DNA from: Methylovirgula sp. HY1
Lineage (GTDB): Bacteria; Pseudomonadota; Alphaproteobacteria; Rhizobiales; Beijerinckiaceae
DNA length: 64,000 nucleotides
Assembly (NCBI RefSeq): GCF_019343105.1
Contig: NZ_CP073764.1
Location: 2,530,001 to 2,594,000 of the forward strand
Direction: 5' to 3'
The notes below the pieces were generated by a model that searched no databases, was not told where the DNA came from, and was given only the letters and a program-made list of their open reading frames with translations. The translations under genes and the position numbers were made by a program. Each line of letters starts with the position of its first letter. Within the stretch, counting starts at the first letter, position 1. Positions 9,561 through 20,581 of this stretch are shown piece after piece.

Positions 9561-10930
9561 TCGTCTCGAACCGCGTCCCGTCCTCCGCCGCGAGAGGGCC
9601 GCAGGCGGGCGGCTTGGCCGTCGCCCTCAAGGACTGCCTGAAGGACGGCGGGCTCTGGTTCGGATGGAGTGGCGAGACGGCCCCGCAGACTTGTGCCGAC
9701 GTGAAGATCGGCAGCGTCGGCAAGATCGATTTCGCGACCATCGACCTGTCGCGCGAAGACTATCGGCAATTCTACGTCGGCTTTGCCAATTCGGCGCTTT
9801 GGCCGCTCTTGCATTTCCAGCCCGGTCTCGTTGAATTTGATCGCGCGCATTTCGAAACTTATCTCTCCGTCAACCGCATTTATGCGCGCGCGCTCGCTGC
9901 ATTGATCGAGCCGACCGATCTCATTTGGGTCCATGATTATCATCTGATCCCGCTCGCGTATTTCTTGCGCGCGCTCGGCGTCGAAAATCGGGTCGGCTTT
10001 TTTCTGCATGTTCCTTTCGTACCCGCGAGCCTTTTGAGTGTTCTGCCGCGCGCGGAGAAATTGCTTCGCATGCTCTGCGCTTTTGACGTGGTCGGATTTC
10101 AAACCCACGAGCATCTGCGCGATTTCGAGGATTGCGTGCGCAACATGCTGAATGTGACGACCGACGTCGCTGGGCCGATCATCGTCGACAATCATCCGGT
10201 CTTGGCGATCGCGACGCCGATCGGAATCGACGCGCGGTCTTTTGCCCGTCAGGCCAAGCGTTCGGCGCATAGCCGCGTAGCGAAACGGCTCGACGAGAGC
10301 ATGCAAGGCCGTGCTCTGATCATCGGCGTCGACCGCCTCGACTATTCGAAGGGTCTTCCCAATCGTTTCGACGCCTTCGGCCGTCTCCTCGACCGCTTTT
10401 CCGAGCATCGCCTGAAGGTGAGCTATCTTCAGGTGGCGGCGCGCTCACGCGAGGATGTTGCCGAATATCAGCGCCTGAAGCGCGATCTCGATCGGCGGGC
10501 CGGCGAAGTCAACGGACGTCATGCGGAATTCGACTGGGTGCCCTTGCGCTATATCACGCGAGCCATTTCCCGCGCCACGCTCGCGGGCTTCTACCGCAAG
10601 GCCCGTGTCGGCCTCGTCACGCCGCTGCGCGATGGCATGAATCTCGTCGCAAAGGAATATGTCGCGGCTCAAGACCCGGACGATCCGGGCGTCCTGGTGC
10701 TGTCGCGCTTTGCCGGCGCCGCCGAGGACTTGACGGAGGCGCTCATCGTCAATCCGCTCGATGCCGACGAGATTGCCGAAGCCATGCATCAGGCGCTGAC
10801 CATGCCGCGGGCCGAACGCAAGGCGCGGCATGAAAAGCTCTTTGAAAAAATCTGCCAGACGACCGCGACGACTTATTGCCGCGATTTTTTGAGCGCATTG
10901 CTCGGCGGACCTTACGATGTCCTCACATGA
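9545..10930 (+). CDS. otsA: trehalose-6-phosphate synthase
   Basis: OtsA joins glucose from a nucleotide sugar (UDP- or GDP-glucose) to glucose 6-phosphate. The 461-residue GT20 enzyme has WVHDYHLIPLAYFLR near residue 130, FFLHVPFVP, VDRLDYSKGLPNRF near 262 and TPLRDGMNLVAKEYVAAQ near 360, all standard for the family. The ATG at 9545 follows GGGAGGAG and overlaps the end of the GH15 gene by 16 bases, a sign of translational coupling. Its last 8 bases overlap the convergent L,D-transpeptidase gene. Confidence 0.95.
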   Translation: MARIVIVSNRVPSSAARGPQAGGLAVALKDCLKDGGLWFGWSGETAPQTCADVKIGSVGKIDFATIDLSREDYRQFYVGFANSALWPLLHFQPGLVEFDRAHFETYLSVNRIYARALAALIEPTDLIWVHDYHLIPLAYFLRALGVENRVGFFLHVPFVPASLLSVLPRAEKLLRMLCAFDVVGFQTHEHLRDFEDCVRNMLNVTTDVAGPIIVDNHPVLAIATPIGIDARSFARQAKRSAHSRVAKRLDESMQGRALIIGVDRLDYSKGLPNRFDAFGRLLDRFSEHRLKVSYLQVAARSREDVAEYQRLKRDLDRRAGEVNGRHAEFDWVPLRYITRAISRATLAGFYRKARVGLVTPLRDGMNLVAKEYVAAQDPDDPGVLVLSRFAGAAEDLTEALIVNPLDADEIAEAMHQALTMPRAERKARHEKLFEKICQTTATTYCRDFLSALLGGPYDVLT

Positions 10931-11747
10931 CGACGACTTTGGTGCCGACCGCCACGCGATCGTAAAGATCCTCGACGTCCTTGTTCATCATTCTGATGCA
11001 GCCGGACGAGACATTCGTGCCGATCGTGTAGGGCTCGTTGGTGCCGTGAATGCGATAAAGTGACGAGCCGAGATAAAGCGCACGGGCGCCGAGCGGATTT
11101 GCTGGCCCGCCTGGCATGAATCGCGGCAGATCGGGGCGGCGTTTCAACATATCTTCCGGCGGCGTCCAGGTCGGCCATTCGGCCTTGCGGCTGATCCTCT
11201 TGACCCCCGACCATGCGAAGCCAGGGCGGCCGACGCCGATCCCGTAACGTATAGCCTTGCCGCCTTTTTCTACGAGGAATAGAAATTTCTCCGGCGTGTC
11301 GACCACGATCGTGCCGGGCTTTTGCGGCCCATTATAGGCGACTTCCTGGCGCTGATAGATCGGATTGATGCCGCGTAGCAGGCGTGGGTCTTCGATCGCG
11401 GCGGAGGCCGGAACGGTGCCGTAAGCGAGCGCCGACATCGCATGGGCGCGGCGCGGCGCTTGCGCCGGCGTATGTCCAGTCATGAGCAATTCGAAAAACC
11501 CGCCGCCATAGGGATCGGGTGCCGGCGCCGGAGCAGGCGCGGCATAATTCGAAGCCTCAGGCTGCGGCGCGGTATTGTCCGGCGCGTTATAGGTCTGTCC
11601 ATTCCGCGGGTAGAGGCCGCCGACGACCATGGGTTCCGCCAGGACGGGTGCGGGAAGGGCCAAGACAAGCGCGCCAAAGATGCAGCTCGAAGCAAGTCGG
11701 CGCGCTACGCGAGAGTTTCGACGTGCAAGATATTTTGCTGAATCCAT
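10923..11747 (-). CDS. exported L,D-transpeptidase (YkuD domain)
   Basis: The 274-residue protein starts with a basic region and a hydrophobic signal (IFGALVLALPAPVLAEP). Its YkuD domain covers roughly residues 135-274 and ends with HGTNEPYTIG and SSGCIRM, holding the catalytic His, Ser and Cys. Such enzymes make 3-3 cross-links in peptidoglycan or attach proteins to it, in the periplasm. A Pro/Ala-rich linker lies between signal and domain. It is convergent with otsA and overlaps it by 8 bases. Confidence 0.9.
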   Translation of the reverse strand: MDSAKYLARRNSRVARRLASSCIFGALVLALPAPVLAEPMVVGGLYPRNGQTYNAPDNTAPQPEASNYAAPAPAPAPDPYGGGFFELLMTGHTPAQAPRRAHAMSALAYGTVPASAAIEDPRLLRGINPIYQRQEVAYNGPQKPGTIVVDTPEKFLFLVEKGGKAIRYGIGVGRPGFAWSGVKRISRKAEWPTWTPPEDMLKRRPDLPRFMPGGPANPLGARALYLGSSLYRIHGTNEPYTIGTNVSSGCIRMMNKDVEDLYDRVAVGTKVVVM

Positions 11748-11951
11748 TTCAGTCGCACCGCATCAATAACAAGCCAGGATCGGCAAGTTATACAAGAAAG
11801 GCGGCGTCGGATCTCGACTGTCCTCAGCTTGTGGTTAGTGCGGTCATAATGAGACGCGCTTCAGTAAACGAAATGCAAAGCATTTCGCCGACAGGCGCGA
11901 TACCGGTCATCATTTGGTAAGGTCTATGAGCCATGCGCGTCGGCGCTTTGC

Positions 11952-12902
11952 TCAGCCTTGCCAGAACCGTCCGACGATCGCTTCCGCGCGGCTGAACAGC
12001 TCATGCGACACGCGCTTCGAAGCAGCGGCGGCATTCTCGATCACTTGCGCCGGGCGCGTCGCGCCGATGATCGCCGAAGAGACATTGGCCTGACGCAACA
12101 CCCAGGCGAGCGCGAATTGCGGCAAGCTCAGACCTGCCTCTTGCGCCAATGGCACCAGTCTCTCGACGGCCGCGAGCAAATCCGGCTCCAACCAGCGTTT
12201 GGGAAAAATTTCGCCCATCGTTTGATGGCTCGCGCGCGAATCCGCGGGCAACGCCGCAGACGGCCTATATTTGCCTGTCAGCACGCCTTGCGCGAGCGGC
12301 GACCAGACAATCTGGGTGATTCCATAATCGGCGCAAAGTGGGAAAAGTTCGGTTTGAGGATAAGGCCAGAGCAGAGAATATTGCGGCTGGCTCGACACGA
12401 AAGGTGCGACGCCCTTCATATTGGCGGCCGCCTCGATCTTGTCGATCGGCCATTCGCTGAAGCCGATATAGCGTACCTTGCCCTGCTGCACGACCTCGGT
12501 CAAAGCCTCCATCGTCTCTTCGAGCGGCGTCTCGGTGTCATAGCGATGGCACTGATAGAGGTCGACGTAATCGGTCTTGAGACGGTGCAAGGATTGATCG
12601 AGCTGCTTGAAGATCTGCGCCCGCGAAAGACCCTGGTCGGTGTCGCTCATCCGTCCATAGACTTTCGTCGCCAGGATGTAGGAGGTACGATCGACGCCTT
12701 CCAGCGCTTCGCCGAGCAAAGTCTCGGCGGCGCCGCGGCCATAGACATTCGCCGTGTCGAGAAAGTTGATTCCCAGATCGAGCGCCGTGCGAATGCAGGC
12801 GATTGCCTCGGCTTTTTCGATGCCGCCGGAATAAGTCAGCCAGGAGCCGAGCGAGATTTCGGAGATGAGCAAGTCGCTGTCGCCGAGTTGACGTGTTTTC
12901 AA
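11952..12902 (-). CDS. aldo/keto reductase
   Basis: A 316-residue aldo/keto reductase of the voltage-gated-potassium-channel-beta-like/YghZ type. It has LDTANVYGRG with the catalytic Asp and Tyr, ILATKVYG with the Lys, and LYQCHRYD with the His. Such enzymes reduce aldehydes and ketones with NADPH; the substrate is unknown. The start is a TTG at 12902 preceded by GAGGAG at good spacing. The full two-hairpin repeat at 12915-13029 lies immediately upstream of this ribosome binding site, so the promoter must be in or beyond the repeat. Confidence 0.88.
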   Translation of the reverse strand: MKTRQLGDSDLLISEISLGSWLTYSGGIEKAEAIACIRTALDLGINFLDTANVYGRGAAETLLGEALEGVDRTSYILATKVYGRMSDTDQGLSRAQIFKQLDQSLHRLKTDYVDLYQCHRYDTETPLEETMEALTEVVQQGKVRYIGFSEWPIDKIEAAANMKGVAPFVSSQPQYSLLWPYPQTELFPLCADYGITQIVWSPLAQGVLTGKYRPSAALPADSRASHQTMGEIFPKRWLEPDLLAAVERLVPLAQEAGLSLPQFALAWVLRQANVSSAIIGATRPAQVIENAAAASKRVSHELFSRAEAIVGRFWQG

Positions 12903-12914
12903 GGCGAACTCCTC

Positions 12915-13029
12915 AGAGCGTTTTCCGATCGGGTGGACTCACCCGATCGAAAGGAAAACGCTCCAAATCAATAAGCTGGAACATGTTCTCATCGGAAAAG
13001 TCATTCAACTTTTCCGGAGCATGCTCTAG
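12915..13029. repeat. two-hairpin intergenic repeat, full copy
   Basis: Module 1 runs from AGAGCGTTTTCCGATCGGGT to CGAAAGGAAAACGCTC and folds into a long stem with the loop GGACTC. The linker AAATCAATAAGCTGGAACATG leads into module 2, in which GGAAAAGT and ACTTTTCC pair across the loop CATTCA. A further hairpin ending AAAATGCTCC follows at about 13048-13079. Other copies are at 16628-16677, 39811-39849, 40496-40543, 46497-46542, 61178-61288 and 63906-63937. Confidence 0.85.
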
Positions 13030-13188
13030 CCGACCTCAGAGGCGCTCAAGCATTCTCGGCAAATCGGAAAATGCTCCGGGCACTCTGAAAGCGATTTGAA
13101 GCAGGAAGGGTGCCATGCGCGGGGTGGCGTCTTGAAGAGGCGAGTTTGATGACTTGATTACAAGCCGGCTCCGAGCATTCCGCCCGCT

Positions 13189-14601
13189 TCACACGCGATT
13201 ATAGAGATCCTCGATGCGGACGATGTCGTCTTCGCCGAGATAAGAGCCGGTCTGGACCTCGATCAGTTCGAGATCGATCTTGCCGGGATTGGTCATCCGA
13301 TGGATCGTGCCGATCGGCAGGTAGATCGACTCGTTTTCATGCACCAGGATGATTTCATTGTTGCGCGTCACCTCCGCCGTGCCACGCACCACGATCCAAT
13401 GTTCGGCCCGGTGAAAATGCTTCTGCAAGGAGAGTCGCGCGCCCGGCTTCACCACGATCCGCTTGACCTGATAGCGCTCGCCCTGATCGATCGATTGATA
13501 ATAGCCCCAGGGCCGATAGCTGCGCTTATGCTCCAAAGCCTCGCGGCGGTTCTGCGTCTTCATCAAATCGACGAGCTGCTTGACCTTGTCGCCATGGGCG
13601 CGGTCGATCACGAGGATCGCATCCTGGGTCGTGACGACGACGACATTGTCGACCCCGACCACCGTCGTCAAATGATGCTCGTCCGATCTGATATGGACGT
13701 TCGAGGCATTCATGATGATGCCATCGCCGCGGATCGAATTGCCGGAGGTATCGCGTTCGGACAATTCATAGACGGCGGCCCAGGTGCCGACATCCGACCA
13801 ACCGATATCGGCCGGCACGACGGCGGCCTTGTCGGTCAGTTCCATCACCGCATAATCGATCGATTTTTTCGGCGCCTGCGCCAGCGCCTCCTTGTCGAGC
13901 AGCAGGAATTCGTAATCCTTGCGCGCCTTGAGCACGGCATTGATCGCCGCCTCGAGGATCAAGGGCGCATGCTGGCGCAGCTCGTCCTGCATCACATCGG
14001 CGCGGAAGAAGAAATTGCCGGCGTTCCAGAGATAGCTTTCGGCGACATAGCGCGTCGCGGTCGCCGCATCCGGCTTTTCGACGAAGGCTTCGGCCTTGAG
14101 CACGGTGCCGGCCTCGATAACTGCTTTGCCGGTCTTGATATAGCCGTAACCGGTCGCCGCCTCCGATGGCTTGATCCCGAGCGTGACGATATAGCCCTCC
14201 GCCGCGGCAAGCGCGGCCTGCCGGCAGGAGTCGACGAAGCCGGCGCGATCGCGCACGATATGGTCGGCGGCCAGGATGGCGACGATCGTATCGGGTCCAA
14301 GCTGTGCGGCGAGTTCCGCGCCGACGGCCACCGCGGCGCCGGAATCGCGGCGCACCGGCTCGAGCACGATGCGGGCCTTGCGATCGATCTCCTTCAATTG
14401 CTCGAAGACGAGAAACCGATAATCCTGGTTGGAAATAACGATCGGCGTCTCGAACAGATCGTCGGCGAGATTTTCGATCGTTAATTGGAAGGTCGAGCGT
14501 GCCCCGACGAGGGGAATGAATTGCTTCGGCAGGCTCTCGCGCGACTCGGGCCAAACCCGCGTCCCCGAGCCGCCGCACATGATGATGGGAAGAATCTTCA
14601 A
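13189..14601 (-). CDS. manC: mannose-1-phosphate guanylyltransferase / mannose-6-phosphate isomerase
   Basis: The 470-residue bifunctional-type enzyme makes GDP-mannose for exopolysaccharide or glycan synthesis. The N-terminal nucleotidyltransferase domain has GGSGTRVWPESRESLPKQF at about residues 10-28 and FVEKPD near 172. The C-terminal part is a cupin of the phosphomannose isomerase type, with KPGARLSLQKHFHRAEHW near 390. The start is TTG at 14601, preceded by GGGAG; a nearby ATG is out of frame. No other polysaccharide genes are adjacent. Confidence 0.93.
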   Translation of the reverse strand: MKILPIIMCGGSGTRVWPESRESLPKQFIPLVGARSTFQLTIENLADDLFETPIVISNQDYRFLVFEQLKEIDRKARIVLEPVRRDSGAAVAVGAELAAQLGPDTIVAILAADHIVRDRAGFVDSCRQAALAAAEGYIVTLGIKPSEAATGYGYIKTGKAVIEAGTVLKAEAFVEKPDAATATRYVAESYLWNAGNFFFRADVMQDELRQHAPLILEAAINAVLKARKDYEFLLLDKEALAQAPKKSIDYAVMELTDKAAVVPADIGWSDVGTWAAVYELSERDTSGNSIRGDGIIMNASNVHIRSDEHHLTTVVGVDNVVVVTTQDAILVIDRAHGDKVKQLVDLMKTQNRREALEHKRSYRPWGYYQSIDQGERYQVKRIVVKPGARLSLQKHFHRAEHWIVVRGTAEVTRNNEIILVHENESIYLPIGTIHRMTNPGKIDLELIEVQTGSYLGEDDIVRIEDLYNRV

Positions 14602-14930
14602 TCCATTGCTCCCGTCGTCACCGTGCTGCTCGATCCCCGCCCACAGCGCGGCGCCTTTCCGCCATCAAAGCGAACCGCCATCGCCACGCGAGCCCGCGCA
14701 ACGCCCCGCCGAAACTGAGGAATCAATCATTTATCTGTAAAGAGCTTCGCCCTTCCATGAAACATGAAAACTTTCAAATTTTGTTTCGCAAGATTTCGTG
14801 TGGCCTGGCCAAGGCGCTATGAGTCAATATCTATTGGGCGCAAATATACTTTTTATTCCAAAAACTTAGGTTATTTAACGCGCGGCGACCGGCCCGCTGG
14901 GCAGTTGAACCAGGGGGCCGGCGCCCTGGC
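14602..14930. other. intergenic stretch, partly AT-rich
   Basis: No gene is supported. The part from about 14745 to 14880 is clearly more AT-rich than its surroundings. It may hold the manC promoter, but I see no clear -35/-10 pair. Confidence 0.45.
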
Positions 14931-16538
14931 TTATCCGAGCTGGGTCCAAAACGGCTTGAGCTTGCCGAAGGCCTGGCAGGCCTTTGTCGTTTTCTCGCCG
15001 AATTCCGCTTCGGATATGTTTTCGATACTCTGCGCCAGAGCATTGGCGGCGGTGACAGGGCTGTTCGTGGCCTTCGACGCCGCGGTCTTTTTGGCATTCG
15101 TCTTGGGTTCTGATTCTGTGCCGGTTGTCTGACCGAAGCCGCTAAGGAATTGGCGCGCCATCAATATGTCGTTCCAATCGCCGAGGACCGTTTGCAGCGA
15201 TTTTACGGCGCGGATGAAGGCGAGCATCTGTTTGCGGGCCGATCTGCTATCCGCCAGACTGGTGAAAAATTCCGCATCGTAGCGCAGATTTTTCGCATGG
15301 ATGCGTGTGCGATGGCGGTCGTCTTTGTCCATCTCACCGAGTTCAGAGCAGCGCGCGACGAATTTGGCGTGCAATTTTTCGAATTTTTCTCGCGCATATT
15401 TGGCGATGGGCTCGTGCTGGCGTTCGACACTTTTTTTCGGGTCAGTGAAACCTGTCCAAGCGCCAGCTTGCAGCCAGAGCGCAAAGCGCAAGAAAAGCGC
15501 GGCCGACGACGGCGCGCAAAGCGTCGCGACGAGTTCGGCATAGGCCGTCTTACGCTGGGCTTCGATCGCCCGCATCAATGCGTCGGCGCCGTAAGGTGGA
15601 TCGGTGGCGAGTTTTGGTGTGATCACATCTGCGATCATCACATCGAGGTCCCGCGCATCCCGAAGATATGTGCCGAGCGTTTTCAGATCGGCGCGCAGCG
15701 TTTCGTAATCGCTGCCGCCGACAAATCCGGAAAAGAAACGCAGGCAGGCCGACAGCCGGCGCAGGGCGACGCGGCATTGATGCACCGCCTCGCGATCGCC
15801 CGTCGCGCGGATCAAAGCCTCGTTGAGAAGAAACTGATCAAAACAGGCGGTGGCGATGGCGCGAAAGGCCGCGCCCGCATCCATGTCCGCGTCGAGAGGT
15901 GGCGCGAAGGCGGCCACATAAAGCGCGCTCTGGCCACCGCATAAGCGATAGGCGCGCGCCAAATTCGATTCTGCGCTCAAGCGCAGCCGATCCGGCTCGC
16001 AAATTTCCGTGACGAAATACAAAAACGCGGCATTCGGGGCATCGCATCTGAGCGACAGAGAGCCAAGCACGACCGTCTTGCCATTCACGACAAAATTTTC
16101 GCGGTCGAGCCGTGCTTCGGCAGCCGTGCCATCGCAAAAAAACGACCAGAGCCAACGCTGTGTCTCGGCCTGCGCGACGACATCGATCGCGGATGCCCGT
16201 CGCAGGCACGAAGCGCGGGCGTGGCGCGCGGTTTTCGGCGTCGCTGGCGACAATGGTTCAACGAAGCGCTTCCAGCGACCATATTTGCTCGTGCCGCTGC
16301 GGCGTCTGATGCCGAAACCAAGCCCGAGTCCGGCGATCGCATAATCCGGCGTGTCGAGATAGACGGCACGGATTTGTTCATGCGTGGCTTTGCCGCCGCT
16401 CAGCCGATCAAGTTTGTGGGCGCAATGGGCCACGTCCTCACTCGCGAGCGTGAAATGAAGCGACAGGGCGCGGCTATCCGACCGGCAAAAGCCGTCGGGC
16501 GGCTGAGATACGCTTGTTTCAGCCGGCTTGGCAGCCAT
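14931..16538 (-). CDS. CYTH and CHAD domain protein
   Basis: The 535-residue protein has an N-terminal CYTH-type triphosphate tunnel domain (about residues 25-210; the usual ExExK signature near the start is not obvious) and a C-terminal CHAD domain (about 225-500) with EAVHQCRVALRRLSACLRFF and HRTRIHAKNLRYDAEFF, whose conserved His and Arg bind phosphate. CHAD domains bind polyphosphate, and CYTH domains hydrolyse triphosphate compounds. The two occur together in proteins linked to polyphosphate granules. The C-terminal tail is Lys/Ala-rich and low in complexity. It is monocistronic, and the upstream region carries repeats. Confidence 0.85.
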   Translation of the reverse strand: MAAKPAETSVSQPPDGFCRSDSRALSLHFTLASEDVAHCAHKLDRLSGGKATHEQIRAVYLDTPDYAIAGLGLGFGIRRRSGTSKYGRWKRFVEPLSPATPKTARHARASCLRRASAIDVVAQAETQRWLWSFFCDGTAAEARLDRENFVVNGKTVVLGSLSLRCDAPNAAFLYFVTEICEPDRLRLSAESNLARAYRLCGGQSALYVAAFAPPLDADMDAGAAFRAIATACFDQFLLNEALIRATGDREAVHQCRVALRRLSACLRFFSGFVGGSDYETLRADLKTLGTYLRDARDLDVMIADVITPKLATDPPYGADALMRAIEAQRKTAYAELVATLCAPSSAALFLRFALWLQAGAWTGFTDPKKSVERQHEPIAKYAREKFEKLHAKFVARCSELGEMDKDDRHRTRIHAKNLRYDAEFFTSLADSRSARKQMLAFIRAVKSLQTVLGDWNDILMARQFLSGFGQTTGTESEPKTNAKKTAASKATNSPVTAANALAQSIENISEAEFGEKTTKACQAFGKLKPFWTQLG

Positions 16539-16627
16539 GATGACTCACTCGAGCAGCTTGGTCATGCAGTTTGATCTAGAGCTGTCACATCCATATGAAT
16601 GCTACGATCTGGCGCAAATCCAATCCC

Positions 16628-16677
16628 AGAGTGTTTTCCTCTCGATCAGGTGATTCCACCCGATCGGAAAACGCTCT
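16628..16677. repeat. two-hairpin repeat, module 1
   Basis: The arms AGAGTGTTTTCC and GGAAAACGCTCT flank an inner stem of ATCAGGTG against CACCCGAT, with one changed base pair relative to other copies. Confidence 0.75.
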
Positions 16678-16832
16678 CTATGTCCAAGATCAAAAGCAAA
16701 GGCGTCAGAGCATTTCAGAACGGGATCTGGGGCTGGTTTGTCGAATATGCGCTCCCCCGCGCCTAAATGCTAGGCGATGAGATGCGATCCACCGCCTCAA
16801 AGCCGGGGCTTCTGACGCGCTGTTCTCGCTCA

Positions 16833-16930
16833 AAATCAAAAGCTGAAGCATGCTCTCATAAATGAGACATCGGATATATCCGATGTCAAAAAACAGAAAA
16901 ATATATCATTTTTTCTGGAACATGCTCCAG
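16833..16930. repeat. two-hairpin repeat, rearranged module 2 with internal palindrome
   Basis: It starts AAATCAAAAGCTGAAGCATG and ends TTTCTGGAACATGCTCCAG like other module-2 copies. Between them is a perfect palindrome at 16866-16887 with arms GACATCGGATA and TATCCGATGTC. Confidence 0.65.
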
Positions 16931-16961
16931 CCGCCACGCCGGCCGGAATCATGGTTCGAGA

Positions 16962-19286
16962 TCAAACCCCGGCGACCTGCAGTCGTTCCGTTTCCGCCCG
17001 CTGCGTCCCCTGCGCTTCGGCGACCGACAAGGCCGTCATATTGACGATGCCGCGGGCCGTGACCGAGGGAGTCAATATATGCGCAGGCTTGGCACCGCCC
17101 ATCAGGATCGGGCCGACCAACAGGGACTCGGCGACGATCTTTGCCATTTGATAGGCGACATTGGCCGCATCGAGATTGGGGAAGACGAGAATATTGGCAT
17201 CGCCCTTCAACTGCGAGGCCGGCAAAACGAGATCGCGCATCGCCTGGCTGAGCGCCGAATCCGCCTGCATCTCGCCATCCATTTCGAGATCGGGCGCGAC
17301 ATCGCGCAGGATTTTGACGGCGGCGCGCATCTTGAGGGAAGACGGCGTGTCATCGGAGCCGAAGTCGGAATGGGAAACCAGCGCGATTTTGGGCTCGATC
17401 CCGAAGCGGCGGACCTGGGCGGCGCACATCACCGCGATTTCAGCGACTTCCTCGGCGGTTGGCTCCGGCCGCACATAGGTGTCGGCGAGAAAGAAAAACG
17501 CGCCCTTGCTGGTGATCATCAAAGACATGGCGGCGAAATCGCGGACCCCTTCGGCAAGTCCGAGCACGTCGCGGATATGCCCCAGCCGCGAGGCGAAGCG
17601 GCCTTCGAGCCCGCAGAGCATTGCGTCCGCGTCGCCGCGTTTCACTGCAATGGCAGCGATCACGGTAGAACTCGTGCGCACGATGCTGCGGGCGGCGTCG
17701 GGCGTGATGCCGCGCCGGCCGGCCGCTTCGAGATAGGTCGCGACATAGTCGCGGTAACGCGGATCGTCTTGCGGATTGATGAGCGCGAAATCGCGGCCCG
17801 GCTTGATCGAGAGGCCAAAGCGCTTCAACCGCGTCTCGATCACTTGCGGCCTGCCGACGAGGACCGGCTTGGCGATGCCTTCCTCGACGACGGTCTGCAC
17901 GGCGCGCAGCACGCGCTCATCCTCGCCTTCCGCGTAGATCACCCGTTTCGGATCGGCCTTCGCCGCCTGCAGCAAAGGCGTCATGACGAGGCGGGAGCGG
18001 AAGACGAAGCGCGACAGGCTTTCTTCATAGGCGGCGAAATCGCTGATCGGCTTTTGCGCCACGCCGGTTTCCATCGCGGCGCGGGCGACAGCCGGCGCGA
18101 TCCGCAAGATCAGACGCGGATCGAATGGCGAAGGAATGAGATTGTCCTTGCCGTAGAGGCGGGCTTCGCCGCCATAGGCTTTGGCGACCACGTCGGACGG
18201 GCTCTCATGCGCCAATTGGGCGATGGCGCGGACGGCGGCGAGCTTCATCGCCTCATTGATGGTCGAGGCGGCGACATCGAGCGCGCCGCGGAAAATATAG
18301 GGAAAGCAGAGGACGTTATTGACCTGGTTCGGATAATCCGAGCGTCCGGTGCACAGCATTGCGTCGGGGCGCACGGCAAGCGCCGCGGCAGGCTCGATCT
18401 CGGGATCGGGATTGGCGAGCGCCATGATCAAAGGTCGCTCGCCCATCTCCTTCACCATTTCAGGCGTCAGAACGCCGCCGGCTGAGAGGCCGAGAAACAC
18501 ATCCGCGCCGCCGATCACATCGGCGAGCGTGCGCGCATTGGTGTCCTTGGCATAAGGCGCCTTCCACTGATCCATCAGCTCGGTGCGGCCTTTGTAGACG
18601 ACGCCGACAATATCGGTGACGAAGATATTTTCGGGCTTGGCGCCGAGGCTGACGAGCTGGTTGAGGCAGGCGAGCGCCGCGGCGCCCGCGCCGGACGTGA
18701 CGATCTTCGCATTGGCAATGGATTTGCCGGCGAGTTCGAGGCCGTTCAGGATCGCGGCGGTGACGATGATCGCCGTGCCATGCTGATCGTCATGGAAAAC
18801 GGGGATCGCCAGCCGCTCCTTGAGCTTGCGCTCGATCTCGAAACATTCCGGCGCCTTGATGTCTTCGAGATTGATCCCGCCGAAGGTCGGCTCGATTGCG
18901 GCGACGACATCGACGAAACGGTCGACGTCGGTTTCCGCCACTTCAATGTCATAGACATCGATGCCGGCGAATTTTTTGAAGAGAACAGCCTTGCCTTCCA
19001 TCACCGGCTTGGCGGCGAGCGGCCCGATCATGCCGAGGCCGAGCACGGCGGTGCCATTGGTGACGACCGCCACGAGATTCTGGCGGATCGTCAATTCGCC
19101 GGCTTCCGCCGGATTTTCGGCGATGGCGAGACAGGCCGCGGCGACGCCGGGTGAATAGGCCAGCGCCAGATCGCGTTGGTTGGCGAGCGGCTTGGTTGCT
19201 TGAATCTCGAGCTTGCCCGGGCGCGGCAACCGATGATAGGCGAGCGCGCCCGATTTCAGATCCGACGACAGAGGGATGGGGGGCAT
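16962..19286 (-). CDS. maeB: NADP-dependent malic enzyme with phosphotransacetylase-like domain
   Basis: The enzyme decarboxylates malate to pyruvate and makes NADPH. The 774-residue product has an N-terminal malic enzyme half ([52 protein letters not shown]) and a C-terminal phosphate-acetyltransferase-like half from about residue 430 ([19 protein letters not shown]), the usual MaeB layout; in this family the second half is thought to be regulatory. I prefer the ATG at 19286 ([15 protein letters not shown]), which gives the family length; the frame is open to an ATG at 19352. ilvC lies upstream on the same strand. Confidence 0.93.
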   Translation of the reverse strand: MPPIPLSSDLKSGALAYHRLPRPGKLEIQATKPLANQRDLALAYSPGVAAACLAIAENPAEAGELTIRQNLVAVVTNGTAVLGLGMIGPLAAKPVMEGKAVLFKKFAGIDVYDIEVAETDVDRFVDVVAAIEPTFGGINLEDIKAPECFEIERKLKERLAIPVFHDDQHGTAIIVTAAILNGLELAGKSIANAKIVTSGAGAAALACLNQLVSLGAKPENIFVTDIVGVVYKGRTELMDQWKAPYAKDTNARTLADVIGGADVFLGLSAGGVLTPEMVKEMGERPLIMALANPDPEIEPAAALAVRPDAMLCTGRSDYPNQVNNVLCFPYIFRGALDVAASTINEAMKLAAVRAIAQLAHESPSDVVAKAYGGEARLYGKDNLIPSPFDPRLILRIAPAVARAAMETGVAQKPISDFAAYEESLSRFVFRSRLVMTPLLQAAKADPKRVIYAEGEDERVLRAVQTVVEEGIAKPVLVGRPQVIETRLKRFGLSIKPGRDFALINPQDDPRYRDYVATYLEAAGRRGITPDAARSIVRTSSTVIAAIAVKRGDADAMLCGLEGRFASRLGHIRDVLGLAEGVRDFAAMSLMITSKGAFFFLADTYVRPEPTAEEVAEIAVMCAAQVRRFGIEPKIALVSHSDFGSDDTPSSLKMRAAVKILRDVAPDLEMDGEMQADSALSQAMRDLVLPASQLKGDANILVFPNLDAANVAYQMAKIVAESLLVGPILMGGAKPAHILTPSVTARGIVNMTALSVAEAQGTQRAETERLQVAGV

Positions 19287-19428
19287 GGGCGAGAGCTCAG
19301 CGTTTGAGGGGATCGGCTTGCGCGCTGCGCGGGAGCGCCAAGCCGCCGCCATAGAGGAAAGGCTGGCGCGCTAAATGGATTAGCGCGCTTCAAAGCCCAG
19401 GGTCCACCCGGCGGAAGGATGGAAGCGC

Positions 19429-20487
<1,059 letters not shown>

Positions 20488-20581
20488 TCACTCGAAAACG
20501 ATCATGGTTCTAGCGCCTATTCCGATCGGTTGGAAATCACGCGATCGTTGCGGTCGGACGCCAATTCTGTTCCTTCACTCG

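Larger units (their letters stand above)
16539..16961. other. repeat-filled intergenic stretch
   Basis: No gene is supported. It holds a module-1 copy of the two-hairpin repeat (16628-16677) and a rearranged module-2 copy (16833-16930), separated by about 155 bases. A perfect 22-base palindrome sits inside the latter. Confidence 0.6.

Noticed and set aside
17079-18485. 468-codon open frame on the plus strand opposite maeB
   Set aside because: Shadow of maeB; His/Arg/Asp-rich product with no family.
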